The notes under the pieces were generated by a model. That model was not told where the DNA came from, searched no databases, and was given only the letters and a program-made list of their open reading frames with translations. This document shows positions 43,880 to 56,172 of a stretch of DNA of 64,000 bases, in pieces. Source of the DNA: Hetaerina americana (taxonomy: Eukaryota; Arthropoda; Insecta; Odonata; Calopterygidae). The DNA lies in the NCBI GenBank assembly GCA_022747635.1, contig JAKTNV010000004.1:23249969-23313968 (forward strand), given 5' to 3'. Numbering within the stretch: the stretch's first letter is position 1; each line of letters starts with the position of its first letter. Both the position numbers and the translations under genes were made by a program.

Positions 43880-46480
43880 ACTGGTCACATCACCGTAGTA
43901 TTCGGATTTCACTGGTATCTTGTGTTCACTGGAGTGTCGTTGAGTCACTATCTTCTTTTTCTTTGTTGGGAATAGATGTCGACCCAGTTCGGGGGCTGCA
44001 CGGGATCGGCAGTGTGCGGCGGATAGCATGTCGGGGAATGGGGGTTTCGGGGTAGAATTGCACGAGCTGTGCGCTGATGATCCTCACCGGCGACTGCACT
44101 TTCTTCTTTGGTCTCCTCCGAAGTAGGACATCGGCTCCCTGCAGAATTGTGGCCAGCAGGCCTTCATTGGAGTCTGCAAACCGCAGCGCCGCTTGGTTGC
44201 GAAGACGGCAGTCTATGATGTTAAGGTTCTATTTTAGTACAGGCATAAACTTCCGTCCTGAGTGAGTCGCACGGGCGTAGTAAGGGCCGACACAGACTAT
44301 TGCGTTTTAACGACGTGTACGTATTTAGTAATGAAGATGGAATGACTGCAAGTGCAGAGTACTCCATAATAGGCCTAACAAAAGCCTTGTAGAGAGTTAA
44401 GTCACACCCGATGGTCACTTCATAGCCGTTTGCCCGGAGGGTTCGTAAGAGATTACACTGTCGATTGTAACTATCCCATATGTTACCCACGTGTTCGCTA
44501 AAAGAGAGGTGTTTATCAAGAGCTACCCCGAGGGGGTCAACGTGGAGGGAGGTATTTATTTGCTGGTATTACACTGTAAGAGTAAGGGGGGAAACGCCAG
44601 CCTGCCTATTTTTATATGAGCCGGAAAATACCAAGAAGGTCGATTTGGTAGGGTTTGGGCGCAGGCGCCACTTCCGGAACCACCCCATCAAGGTGTCAGT
44701 GGCACGTTGTAGGTGTTTAACGGCCGTCTCTACACGCTGAGCTGCGATACACAGAGCGGTACCGTCAGCGTATTGGGCGAGTGTGCCTCGCGTGCCTTTA
44801 GATTTATCTATGAGCATGTTTCAGCAGGAAATTGTGAAGAGAAGTGGGGAGAGAATGGTTCCTTGTGGGAGGCCTGCTAGGAGGGGGAAGGAGGAGGAGT
44901 AGCATTTGCCGACTTGGAATTTGGTAGTTCTGTTAGAGAGGAAGGAATAAATTAATCTTTAAATGAGGAGCGTGATCCCAGGGGTAAGGGAAAGTTTCGC
45001 GATCAAGCCGCCGTGCCAGACCCGATTGAAGGCCCTATCGATGTCCAGGAACAGGGCGGCCACGTAATTTCTGGTGTTGATTGCCTCTGCTACGGTGTTG
45101 GCTAGCAGTGCTAATGGGTACATTGTGCACCCGTGTGGACAAAAAACAAATTGGTGATTAGGGAGAACACTGTTCCCTGTAAATTACCGCAGCAAATCTC
45201 CGGGTAATGATTCTTAAAAACCATTTCTCGATGACACTGGTTAGGGAAATTTGGCGGTAGTTTTCGGCCTTGGAGCGGTCCTTCGTGGGTTCAGGAAGCA
45301 TGATAATGGTCATGGACTGCCAGGCGACCGGGTAATTTCCTAGTTAAAGGATATAATTGAATAAGAGCAGAAGTCATGGAACTACTTAATGGGACATCGA
45401 GATCTACTTAGCAGTAATACCGTCAACGCCCAAACAGGTATTTCTTCGGGGTCTGCACTCCACCATTTCCTCAGGAGATATGGGGGCCAGGGTGGCATTA
45501 GTGGGGTCTAAGGCAATGGGATTCTGTAGTGGAAAAAGAGAAATGGGAAGAGAGGTGAGATGTCACTTGCATCCCGCTGCGTGTCCCTCATCGAAGTCCT
45601 GCGGAGGGCTGTAGATTTCAGCAAGGACATCACGAAAGATTTCCGCCTTCTCCCTAGGGTTAGCCATAGGACTGCCCGGTTCAATTAGAGAGGTGGGGTT
45701 ATGTTTCCGCTGACCGGAGAGGATGCGGGAATCTTTCCAGAAGGCCTCCGTCCGTGCAATTGAGCTTAGAACAGACGGTCGCCCAGGAGATCTCCTTGTA
45801 GGCTATCACCCTTCTACGGAAGATTGCAATGCAGCAGTTCCATTCTGTCTTCTAGTCCGTGTCCCATAAACGGAGCCATTGCCTGTAAATATAAAGTTTA
45901 CTTTTGATTAGTTTGGACACATCCTCGGGGAGAGGGTGTGAGAAGGGTCGATGGTTTTGTGGGGGGTCGTGCGGCCGCGGAATTAGGGTTCAGCCTGAGT
46001 ATGGCTTCATCCACCTCAGTCGTGGTCCTCGGTGTTGATATACTCGTACCTGTGGTTGCATCGGCGATGGTAATGTGAAAGGCTGTCCAGTCCGCGTTCC
46101 TGAAATCTGTAAAGGTACAGGTTTTCCGGCCGTGGGATATTCTGAAAATGGGAGGAGAAAGGGAGATGATCAGAGGTGATGCAGTCATCCACGGTCACAT
46201 CACCATCTACAGGGAGAAGGCTGGGGGATATAAGGGCGTGGTCTGGATAGGAATATCCTTTTTCAATGAAAGTGGGGGACGGAATGTTAAAGTGTTTAAG
46301 TGGGTGAGTGACCAGGAAGTTATCAAGCCGACGACCCTTTCCGCAGGTGACCGAGTCACCAAACGGCCTGCTCCTGGTATTAAAATCCCCGAGAATAATG
46401 AAGGGGGAACCTAAGGATACAATGTGAGACATAATGGTGGTGGTAAGGCATTCCTGTGTCCTAGCATGCAAGCAGTATAC
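43880..46480 (-). mobile_element. Jockey-type LINE, decayed, minus strand
   Basis: Read on the minus strand, the endonuclease comes first (46471-46016: ILGDFNTRSRPFGDS, PDHALISPSLL, TSDHLPFSSHF). Then RT motif A (LFLDIDRAFNRVWHGG, about 45050), motif B (AGLPQGTILSPLLFTIS, about 44850) and the YADG box in place of YADD (about 44770). PNPTKSTFLVFSGSYKN follows, and finally a C-terminal block (YNRQCNLLRTLRANGYEV; LTLYKAFVRPIMEYSA, 44490-44221). Multiple stops and frameshifts, plus the Asp-to-Gly change in the catalytic box, show it is dead. Boundaries are approximate. Confidence 0.82.
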
Positions 46481-46552
46481 ATGAGTTATTTAATTAGCAC
46501 TTGACCAGTACGGCCTCGTTGCTATCCTGAAGGACACCTACCGGGATAGCAA

Positions 46553-47430
46553 GTTGGATCTTTATTTTAAAGGTTTTTATTTCCTTCGTACATGAGTATA
46601 GTGAAATAAGTAAAAACTCTGAATTGAAAAACAATAACATACAGAGGAGTACAGTAGTCCAGTCGTAGTACAGTAGTCCAAGAGTACAGGAAGAGGAGTC
46701 CAGTAGTCCAGTAGTAGTAAGTGCAAAGTAGTCCTTTTTGGCGTTGAGCAATAACAACAGATTAGAAAGAACGGAAGTTCAGTTCAGTTTTAAAGGTTTT
46801 TATTTCATTAAAGTAATATCGATACAAGAGATGTACATAAAATATAATAGAAATATAATAAAATAATACGGAAACCCCGTTTTAGGATTAACTCCTCTTC
46901 GGGGTGGAAAAAACAGTATAGTAAAGGCTAAGAAAGAGTGTAGCGGTTGCGGAAAAACCTTTTCTATCTTTTCAGCGGGAGCGGTATTGGCCCTACATTT
47001 GCCCAGGGGCGGAGGGAAACCCGTAAAACTTCCGCCAGACCACCGGAGAAGAAGTGTGAAAGGGAAGAAGTAACAGAATAGTAGAATATTAACAGAAGAT
47101 TAATAACAACAATATAATTAAACAGTACGTAAACATAACAAGAGTTTTTATAGTTTATATTATCACATTCACTGAATTTTCCACTTTTATCACTATTATC
47201 GCTGAAAAACTGTTTCTCTTCTGGCTCTTCGGCGAGGTGGGCGTAAGAGCGGCAGGTCAGGGTCGGGGAAACGCCACGCCACGAAACGCCACGTTCTCTA
47301 TAGGAGACGCTGGCTGGTCTGAAGTGAACTGATTGGCCGTTTCTTGGTGGCAAGGTGGAATTACCCTTTTTCAAGTCGAAGCCATGGTGTAGCCGTCCTC
47401 AAAGTTGAAATTATTTGGATTATTCTGTAC
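46553..47430. other. Repeat-like region of unknown type
   Basis: Contains two copies of TTTTAAAGGTTTTTATTTC (near 46566 and 46790) and a short imperfect array of GTACAGTAGTCCAG units (about 46645-46720). It looks like tails or UTRs of unidentified retroelements. No coding motif was recognised. Confidence 0.4.
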
Positions 47431-49155
47431 TTTCTACCACTTCTCTTATGAGTCTCGGGATATAGCAATTTTCCCTAGCCAGCAATTTTGTTTGGTCGAA
47501 CTAAATTGTGTCTCCTGGTTCCGTCTAAGCATGTTCGGCGATTGCCGAGAGTCGGAACTGGTAATTCCCGGAAGTTTTTCAATTCAAAGATTCATGGAAA
47601 CTTCCATCAGAAAGACGTCGCGGAAGCCTTAAAATTAGCCCTTGACTTACCAAATCAATTACTAAATTTGCGATTTCGTGAAGTGAACGACCCGGATAAC
47701 ATTTTAAAGGATAACAACTGAAATTTTGGGGTGGAATATTTCTATCTAGTAGAATTTTCTGAATGCGCGAAAAAATGTCAAACAGAGCCACAAGGTATTA
47801 CAACATTTCTTCGTAACTTGAAATGGGAAGCTCAAGAGACTGATACAATCAATTATGGATCGAAATCATTACATAGGCATCAATCCCTATAGTTCACTTG
47901 CGACGTGGAGGAATCGAAGCATAGCCATAAGCAGTTCGGACAAGAGTGGGGAAACTAAAGCGACGCAGGTTCTGTCGGGGTCAGAGATTCAAGAATTTGT
48001 ATTTCTCTCGACCACAGCATAAATGGAATGAATCACGAGCAAATTATTTATGTGCCTCGTCCCCCTCATACGTGCCTCGTCATTTTTTCTGCTTTCGAGG
48101 TTGGTGTCCAAAAACTCACCACCTCAAGCCCTTGCGACGGATTACTGAGTAATTTGTTGTGGATGCAATGTTCTTTTTGTAGCTTTAAGTGTTTCGAAAC
48201 TATCAACAAATATGAACTCAAGAGCACCGCCTGGCGTATCACGCGGAACAGAAATCAAGTGACGCAAGTTGAGTATAATAAAGGCCAGACCCAAGGCGGG
48301 AGGTTAAAGAGAAGCACTACGCATGACGAATGAAGTATGTATCGTAAAGGAAAACCCAATATGGTCATGTTTTCGTTATGACCTGGGGGTCCGGAATTTG
48401 AAGAGATCACCTATTTGTACACTCCCTCCGTAACAACCATTCATATTTAAGATGTCGATACACCTAATTCGCAGTTTCACTAATTTACATTTAGTACCAG
48501 GAAACCAGGGATTTGCTCGTTCAATCGACTGTTAAATATAGCCATAACATTTTTCATATTATTTTGTTATTTTCAAAAAACGTAATAATAAGAAAAAATA
48601 CCATAGATTAATAATGCAAGATATATAGGAGACAAATTGGGAATCAATATCGAAAGAAAGATTAATTGTCAATTTTATTTTTTGGCATCATAATAAAAAT
48701 TTGAAGCTATATTTATCATCAAAATCCTTACGTACCAATAGGTACTAGCATAATTACTCCTTTAATTACCATTATTTCTAAATGATCCATGACACGATAA
48801 ACAAAAATCATTCCTCAATTTTCGTATTCAACAAAAATTAAATGCGACGACTTTTAGTTAATGCTAATACCCTTCATCCAAAGGTTTTCCCACAGCGGAA
48901 AAGTATTTTCCCACTTTCAAGTCACTTTCTCGCATCCGGAAACGATAGATTGAACGAATTTCGTAGAATTCCACCGACCGATTTTCAATATAATATGCAC
49001 AAGAATTATTCTTCGGATTTAACCATTTTTGCTATCCATATGGATTGAGTTCATAAATGAACTCAACTGAAATATACTGCAGAAGGAACCTTGCCTAGGG
49101 TTATAAGAATATTTCAGTGGAAAGCAATGAATGCAATATTCCCTTGAATTTTTGG
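47431..49155. other. No recognisable feature
   Basis: Short open frames without motifs. I found no exon or element end that I could defend. Confidence 0.4.
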
Positions 49156-49651
49156 GTAGGGGAGAGGGGGGCACAGTGAGACAGCGGGTACAGTGAGACA
49201 AAATTCATAATATCGTTTTGAAATACGTGCCGAAGAAGTAATTCTGACTGCCGATAGATGTCCTAAGGACCTACATCTTCGCGGGATTTTGAATCTCTGC
49301 GGCCATTGTAGGTGTCGTTGGATTCAGAAGTTTATTTTGGTTCAGTAAGATATAATTATTCGGTCAAATACTTTAAAGTATTTTGTTTTCTGCAATAGGA
49401 ATATTACAAAAATCCTTTAGTTGTGACCAAATGGAAACATTCAGAAATAATTCAGGTATATATTTTCCGATTAGCATTCTTAGGTGTTTGGATATTACTG
49501 TCAATGAAATTTTTGGGCATTCGGGGCACAGTGAGACAAAAACTTAGGGGGTACAGTGAGACACTGTCTCAGTGTGCCCCATGTGAATTGCTTCATCACA
49601 TCATGTAAGTATTCTAACATCCATGTGCTTTTACGTTTTTAGTGTTTCAGT

Positions 49652-49867
49652 ATGGTACGTAATAGAAATAGAAATACAACATTTGGGTTGTTCACAGAAG
49701 AAGAAATGTCTGGTGCAGTAAATTTAGTAATAAATGAAGGGTATTCAATTCGTTCTGCAGCAAAAATTAAAGGAGTGAAATTCCAAACACTACAAAGGTT
49801 AATTTATACACTACAACACTACAAAGGTTATTTAAATCTTTCAAACACTTTTATTATTCTGCCATAG
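49652..49867 (+). pseudogene. Pogo-like transposase N-terminus (pipsqueak-type HTH)
   Basis: The frame starts MVRNRNRNTTFGLFTEEEMS and contains AVNLVINEGYSIRSAAKIKG and VKFQTLQRL, a psq-type helix-turn-helix as found at the N-terminus of pogo/jerky/Tigger transposases. After TLQRL the sequence has a small local duplication (ACACTACAAAGGTTA twice near 49790-49830). The frame then ends, with the catalytic core missing. Confidence 0.75.
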
Positions 49868-49875
49868 ATTCTTAT

Positions 49876-50862
49876 ATGATGTCTCATCCAGGTAAAACAT
49901 TAACAATTTATGGCATTGCAGAGTGTGTAGGAAAAGCGTTTGACAAATCTATGACCATTACCAATATCAAGAAAGGTTTCTCAAGTACTGGTATATACCC
50001 TTTTGATAGTAATCTTTTCACTGATGATGACTTTATGTCCTCATCAGTAACAGATCGACTGTTGAATCAGCAAGATAGATCCTCAAATGGAGTAATGTCC
50101 CCAGTTAGTAATCATATGCCCATTTTGGCTAATTTGGGAGGCATTACCGCAGCAAATGATACAGATATTGGCGGTGCTACAGATGGTGATAACTCAACAT
50201 ACATTAGCCCTAGAGAATTCAGAGGTTTTCCCAAAGCACCACCTAGGAAAACTGATAGTAGACGGAGACGGCTAGGTAAAACCTCCATTGCTACGGACAC
50301 GCCCATTAAAAATGCAATTGCAGAGGAAGAAAGGGCCAGAGAAGAAAGAAAAAGGAAGAAGGATGCGAGGAAAAAGCTCATCATCGACTTCAACCTTAAA
50401 TCTCAACCTGAAATCTCAATGGAATCAAGGAAAAGATTCAAAAATAGGGATCCTGTAAATTCATGTTTTGAAAAAAACTATATTGATCACAAGGAAGTAT
50501 CAGATTCAGCCACTGATATTGATTGCCTCCCACAGGTTGGTCCTTGTTTTGAAGAGTTAGATCAGGAGCCAGTGGAAGGTGACTATGTTCTTATTGGGTT
50601 TAGACATAAAAACACTAAGGTATTCTATGTAGGGAAAATTTTGAAGAATAAGGATGAAGATGGTGACTATGAAGTTTGTTTCCTACGTAAAAGCAACAAA
50701 ATTGCAAATGCATTTGTTTATCCTCTTTTAGAAGATGCAGCATCAGTGTCAGGAAGTTCAGTAAAAATGATATTGCCTCCACCTTTCAAGAGTGGTTTAA
50801 CTAAACGACAACTTGGTCATATAAAATTTCACATTGACTTCAGCATGATTAACATCCGTTAA
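49876..50862 (+). pseudogene. Pogo-like transposase C-terminal half (328 codons)
   Basis: Starts at the region just after the DDE core: HPGKTLTIYGIAECVGKAFD, NIKKGFSSTGIYPFDSNLFT and DDDFMSSSVTD are the conserved block of pogo-like transposases. A charged basic region follows (about residues 120-185; AEEERAREERKRKKDARKK). A C-terminal module has GDYVLIGFRHKNTKVFYVGK and FLRKSNKIANAFVYPLLED, a small beta-barrel-like domain seen in this transposase group. There are no stops across 328 codons, but without the DDE triad it cannot catalyse transposition. Joining to the N-terminal frame is out of phase. It could be read as a stand-alone protein if transcribed. Confidence 0.75.
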
Positions 50863-51274
50863 CAAGATGTTAAAGTTACTAATATTGTATTTAATATTTT
50901 TTACTTTTCATATATATGTAAAAAAATAAATTCACCTTTAAAGAAATAATTCAATGTAATCATTTGAAGATTTATATATCTTGTCTCAGAGTACCCCATA
51001 CTATGTCTCACTGTACCCCTCATTGGGGCACAGTGAGACATATATTTTAACTTTAGTCTTTGAAGAAAATTTATGCCAATTGCTGAATTTTGGCATTCGA
51101 AAAAATTCTATATTAATCCTTAATATGTGCTTCATTCATACGTAAAAAAAGATTTTTACATTCAGCGATAAGCTTGCTCATAAAAAATATAATAGCCAAA
51201 ACTGTCTCACTGTGCCCCCCTCTCCCCTATATATTCTTCGGGAGTACAAATCACATGTTTCAAACTTAAATATT

Positions 51275-51550
51275 TACATTTGCATGGTGCCCTGCAAACT
51301 ACCGTTAGGGTGTGTGGCAGGGGGTCATTACAAAACAGACAATTTTGACTTTCTCCCCTAGTGTGGTCGCAGAATGTTATTCTGATCCTTTATCTTTCAT
51401 AGAAAATATGACATATTAATCCTATAATTTATTATTAATCCATTCAGAAACAATATGAGTGAAAATTTTGACATTATTTTGAATATTGTAAAAGACAACA
51501 CCATTAGGGACCTCGATATGACTGTATACACAGAGAAATCAAACATACAT
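51275..51550 (-). mobile_element. CR1/Jockey-type LINE 3' tail, inverted copy
   Basis: Minus-strand LINE tail: plus-strand text shows TGGTGCCCTGCAAACTACCG, GGTGTGTGGCAGGGGGT and CTGATCCTTTATCTTTC, reverse complements of the landmarks at 41.9-42.2 kb and 1.4-1.8 kb. Strongly 5'-truncated. It begins about 50 bp right of the pogo element end. Confidence 0.6.
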
Positions 51551-51554
51551 CTAC

Positions 51555-51830
51555 ATTTACATAAATATCCGGCTTTCAACCGATAAGGTGTGTGGCAGGG
51601 GGTGCAAGAATCAGGTGGGATGGGAAAGGGATAAGAGAGAGGAAAAGGGTTTAAATGGTTATGAAGAGGAAAAAAATATTCACTAAAAACACTTGTATCA
51701 CGAAAATACTTGCAAATCCATGCATGTGCTAGAGGAAAACATAGTTCCATTAAAGGGTTAATTTTAACCAGTAAAAACGTTAGTTGGTGTACAAAAAAAG
51801 AAGGAATTAAATGGACCACAACCACTTACA
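51555..51830 (-). mobile_element. Second CR1/Jockey-type LINE 3' tail, same orientation
   Basis: A second terminus (ACATTTACATAAATATCCGG, then GGTGTGTGGCAGGGGGTGC) follows directly. It is another truncated copy of a related LINE, in tandem with the previous tail. Extent to the right is uncertain. Confidence 0.5.
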
Positions 51831-52269
51831 CAATATACCTCCACCATAAATGTAATGCATAAATGACATGAAATGCAATAACTGAAAAGTTATATTAATC
51901 CATGGTCATTAAACTTATGGCCCCCACCCCAAATGTCACAGGTAAAAAATATGACACCCCGCTGTGGTCAGTAGATGGTGTGATTACCCTCACAGAGGAG
52001 TGTAGGAGAAACAGGAAGGAACATAAGGAGCAGAAGGCTGCTTGTCAGACCAATGATAGAGAGAATTAGGAGCAGTAGCCAATAAAATCCTCAAACGACA
52101 ACCATTGTCATGGGTGAGCACATATGCCATTAATATCAGTTGCGATTTCATGGGCAGGTGTACATAGAGCAGTATGTTTTAGCCAATATAAATCTAGTGG
52201 ACTCGGATGTTATGGTATACAATGATTTTTTGGGGCAATGTCTCAATTAGCGAGTCAATAGGATTGTAC

Positions 52270-52570
52270 TCATGAAGCTCCCAATCCAAACCATCGCCTG
52301 ACTCTTAACCTCATCCAAGAACAGACCCTAGTAAAATCCTTAGCATTTTCCTCCCCCCACCTTGCTTGCCTAACATTCTCCCCACAGTTATCAACACTCC
52401 ATTGCCAGTCAAAATTATCTGCATCCCTCCTTTCTGCCTCCTTACAACCCACTCACATCCCTCACCCCATCTAGCATTTGCTCATTAGTCTTCCTTTCTA
52501 TCCCTTTTAATGTTTTCCTTTCTTCTTCACACCCACATCTCAAAAACCTCTTAACCATGCCATTGATTTT
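52270..52570 (-). mobile_element. RTE-like LINE C-terminal remnant
   Basis: Plus-strand blocks CTTGCTTGCCTAACATTCTC, ATCAACACTCCATTGCCAGT and CACACCCACATCTCAAAAAC are reverse complements of the post-RT region of LINE copies A and B at 3.3-5.3 kb. Frameshifted and dead. Confidence 0.65.
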
Positions 52571-55500
52571 ACTTTGGATTACTTGCACAAAAAATTATTG
52601 AGCACAAAACTTTAATCAGTTTTTTTCTGCTTCAATAAACTACATTGCGCAATGAATGAACCTATGAATTGTGGATTTGACCACATTTCTTACTTAAATT
52701 TAGAGTCTTAGGTGTAGTCATGGAGCTATGCATCATTTGCACAGTAAAACTTTCACCTATTAACATTCAGAAGTTTTAATGCAGAAAAAGTCTCCACAGA
52801 ATCATGGCACATACATAACCTACACAAGGCTACAGAAATTGATTAAAATTAGATGGATTTCGAATTCAAACTCTGTGTTAAGGTCCTGTTCAAATGTATC
52901 ACAATGACTGAAATGTATGGAGTACACCCCTTTGGACTGAATCACTGGAAAATATATATTGATGATTCACACACAAAAGAGGACTCTAATAAGAGTGATG
53001 AAGCATTTTTCTTATTTTGTCATTACTATATTTCTGTCAAGCTCTTGGTTAACAGAAAGCTCTACAAAAGAAAATGTGGTAAAGGAAGGATAAACTATCA
53101 TATTTCTTCTCTAAGTTAAATCTGGTCAAAAAACATCTATTATCAGCAAGAGATCAACAGAGAGGAACCACATAGTCTCTAGCAACTAAGGCACTGAGAA
53201 CTCTTCATGTAATACATCTTGCTGAAATTATGAATAATGAGCAGATTTGCTCAAGATTCAGGTTTCATTGATGTTCACAATTAACTCTGGTTAACTTCTT
53301 GAATAGTACACAATGAATTCTTGGACTCCTGATCATTAATTGTTTCAATGATTCCCATTGAAAATAGTCGAAGGTATAAAACTATTGCTTGCAGGAAAAA
53401 ATCAGAGAATAATATTTCCATTTTTACTAATGCATCACAAAAGATAATGCCTAAGCTTCATGCTATTATTTAATAACTCAATGTTTCATTCTAACAATCT
53501 GTGAATTCATGGGATTAATGCACAGATCATAGTTCCAGTCACTCAATACATCATATCTGACACATCCCCTATGACATTAACCAATATTGTCAGTTTATTG
53601 ATATTTGTCAAAACGCTTCCTATGACAACTAAACTATATAATTAATAACTTTATAAGTTTTAGTTGTTCCCTATAAAATATGCACAGGTTTAAGGATGAA
53701 AAGAGATTTACTACAAAGGCAAAAACTATCCCGTGCAATATGTAATTTACTGCATACAAATTTTAAATTTAAGATCTCTTTTTAAAAATTAAAAGGGCCA
53801 TTGAGAGAAGTAGTGAGAGAGAGTGTACAATGTTTTTGTGTTTTAAAGTGGATCAATAAAATGTATTTAACAAGTTTTATTCTTTTTTTGGGAAACTCTA
53901 AATAAGGGTGAGCTTATTTAGAGCAAAAGAGTTAATTCTTTTTGAACAAATTCTTAAATAATTCAAATTCTTTCTCTATAGTTGCATTCATTCAGGGAGA
54001 AGAGGGACATTTCAATTTGCAACTACCTAATGCAATGCACATTACCATTAACAAAAATCTGGAAAAAAACCAATTACTGATTAAGAAAAGAAGACATACC
54101 TTCACCAAAAGAAACCAGTTTATGCCAACTTATAAATAACTTGGCTTCCAGTACCACATAGTTAAAAATGGTTAATTCCCTATACTTGACAGTAAAATAA
54201 TAATATTTGAAAAAGGTTCATTTAAACCTTGTCATATTGTCATGAACCAAACATAGAAATTTGCTAACAACAAACAAAACATCACACATACCCTAAGGCA
54301 ACTTTCAAATTTGCAAACGTATCATGGAGTAAGGAAATATGTACTGAGTATTCAGCATTGGATGAGCAGATATCACAGCTGCCTTCTACATATTAGGAAG
54401 TGCCTTAATTGAAAGTGAACGAATAGTTTCAAAAGCCTGGGGGAAATTACATGGATAATGAGGAGATGGAAAAAATAAACTTTAAGGGGGGAACTGGAAT
54501 AGAAGCTAACAATAAAATAAGGTTATTATGAATAATATCAGCAAAGCATTACTGGCGTCCATTAAACAAGCACATAGAGCAATTTATAGGACACCATCAG
54601 ACTTTTTCTAACATCACAATATAAAACTCCTAAAACTAAAATAAAATATGATAGGTTTGAAAAAAAGAAGCACACATAATTATAATCCATAAAACACTAA
54701 AATGTATACAACAAGGTATGTTCTTTCTCAGGTACCAGAGTCCTTGAAAAATTTAGTGCTTTAAAAATCTTAAATCTAGTGTAGGGTGACACCATACATC
54801 CACATCTGCACCCTTCGGTACTTAAAATGTTCTACACACTACACCATCATGGCCCTTACATGAATACCATTTGGTGTAAATTAAGCCTTGGAGTAACTCA
54901 AGAGGCATGGTAGTGAGGGAACAAGGGTAAAAGTTAATGAAGAAAGTGAATACACTTGAACTACTCTTCCTACTATTATTTCCAATGTTTTCAAAGAGTT
55001 GATTTTCTTTGCTAGTATTCTACAGCTTGAGTCTACAGTATTTTTCCTGGCTTGAATGAGCTGACTGTAGCATGTGACATCATTAGGAACACATGCCCTA
55101 AAACAGTCATGTATTCCTAGTGATCCAGTCATTTGTGATACATATTGCAATGGTTGCAAGCAGCAGATTAGTAAGAAAGCAAAGACACGGACACCAAAAA
55201 CTATAGCTATAATCACAGTGCATGTAGAGAAGGCCAGATTGTTTGAATTCCTGGAGTAACTCCCTCCAATGCCCATTAGTTAAATTTACCTCCTGGAATC
55301 TGAATGAGCGTGTATCTAACATATGGATGACAGCAGCACATCTACCATACAGGACATGTTGATAATATTTACCAATTAATGCTAAAACCATATTTCCTAC
55401 CTGCAGAAAAGTCCAAGATACAAAATGGCAACAAGTTGATTTTCAGTAATGCTGAAATGTTTCAGCAAATCAGACACATAAAAACTCACGTCTAATTACA

Positions 55501-56170
55501 ACCTTAAACAATTTTAAATTGAGAACTTGGAAAAGTTTCATAACTAATGATATCATATCATCAAAACAAGGCAAAAATATATACACTGAGAGGATTTAAT
55601 TTCAAAAAGAGATATAGGAAGCTAAATTTTGCAAGGTGCAACAAAGAATAATACTGACACAATGGACAATAAAGTAAGAAATTTTAGCTGGTTAACCTCA
55701 AAACTGCAGTTTTTCAGCACAGCAATGACCCTTTTGACAGTATATTTTCTGCTTTTTTAGTGATAGTATTCCTACCATGATGGAAAGCATATTTTCTGCT
55801 CCATCACAGATGTACCTGTGTATCAAATTAGTCTAGTAACAAATGGCATGGTCATTGACTGCAATACGAGTTGCAATTGACTGCAACTTCACCATTTAGT
55901 TATCAATCATATTATAGGGCAAATATTGAAAAGTTAACCAGCATAATTTTCCCATAAATCGAAATAAGCAAAAAAATGTACAGGACTTGGGAAGCGGATA
56001 CTGACTGTTTGTCTTGAATTATGATTGGGGGTCAGTTATTTCCATTGGGACGCAAGAGCACACTTAAGTAATTTCCTCACATGCTAGCTGAGAAAATTCA
56101 TCACATCTTAAAAGGAATCAGCCAGTACCTAACTTAAACAGGATGATATGGCTTCTAACTGAATGCATTA
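52571..56170. other. Mostly unexplained, one membrane-like open frame
   Basis: AT-rich sequence. Apart from the minus-strand frame at 54881-55276, noted separately, I found no exon, RNA gene or repeat end. Confidence 0.4.
54881..55276 (-). other. Open frame with one strong membrane segment, unrecognised
   Basis: The 131-codon minus-strand frame contains a hydrophobic stretch (STCTVIIAIVFGVRVFAFLL, then ICCL) followed by several cysteines (GIHDCFRACVPNDVTCYSQL). This is vaguely like the last membrane helix of a tetraspanin, but no CCG or other tetraspanin motif is present in the frame and no flanking exons were found. It may well be a chance frame. Confidence 0.15.
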
Positions 56171-56172
56171 TA

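Larger units (their letters stand above)
49159..51227 (+). mobile_element. Pogo-like DNA transposon with internal deletion (2069 bp)
   Basis: Perfect 26-bp terminal inverted repeats, 49159-49184 (GGGGAGAGGGGGGCACAGTG...) and 51202-51227, with TA on both sides (49157-49158; 51228-51229). Inside, the terminal motif GGGG(C/T)ACAGTGAGACA recurs in both orientations: about 49186, 49523, 49547, 49564 (inverted), 50982 (inverted), 51004 (inverted) and 51025. The transposase is split and lacks its DDE core. Confidence 0.92.
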
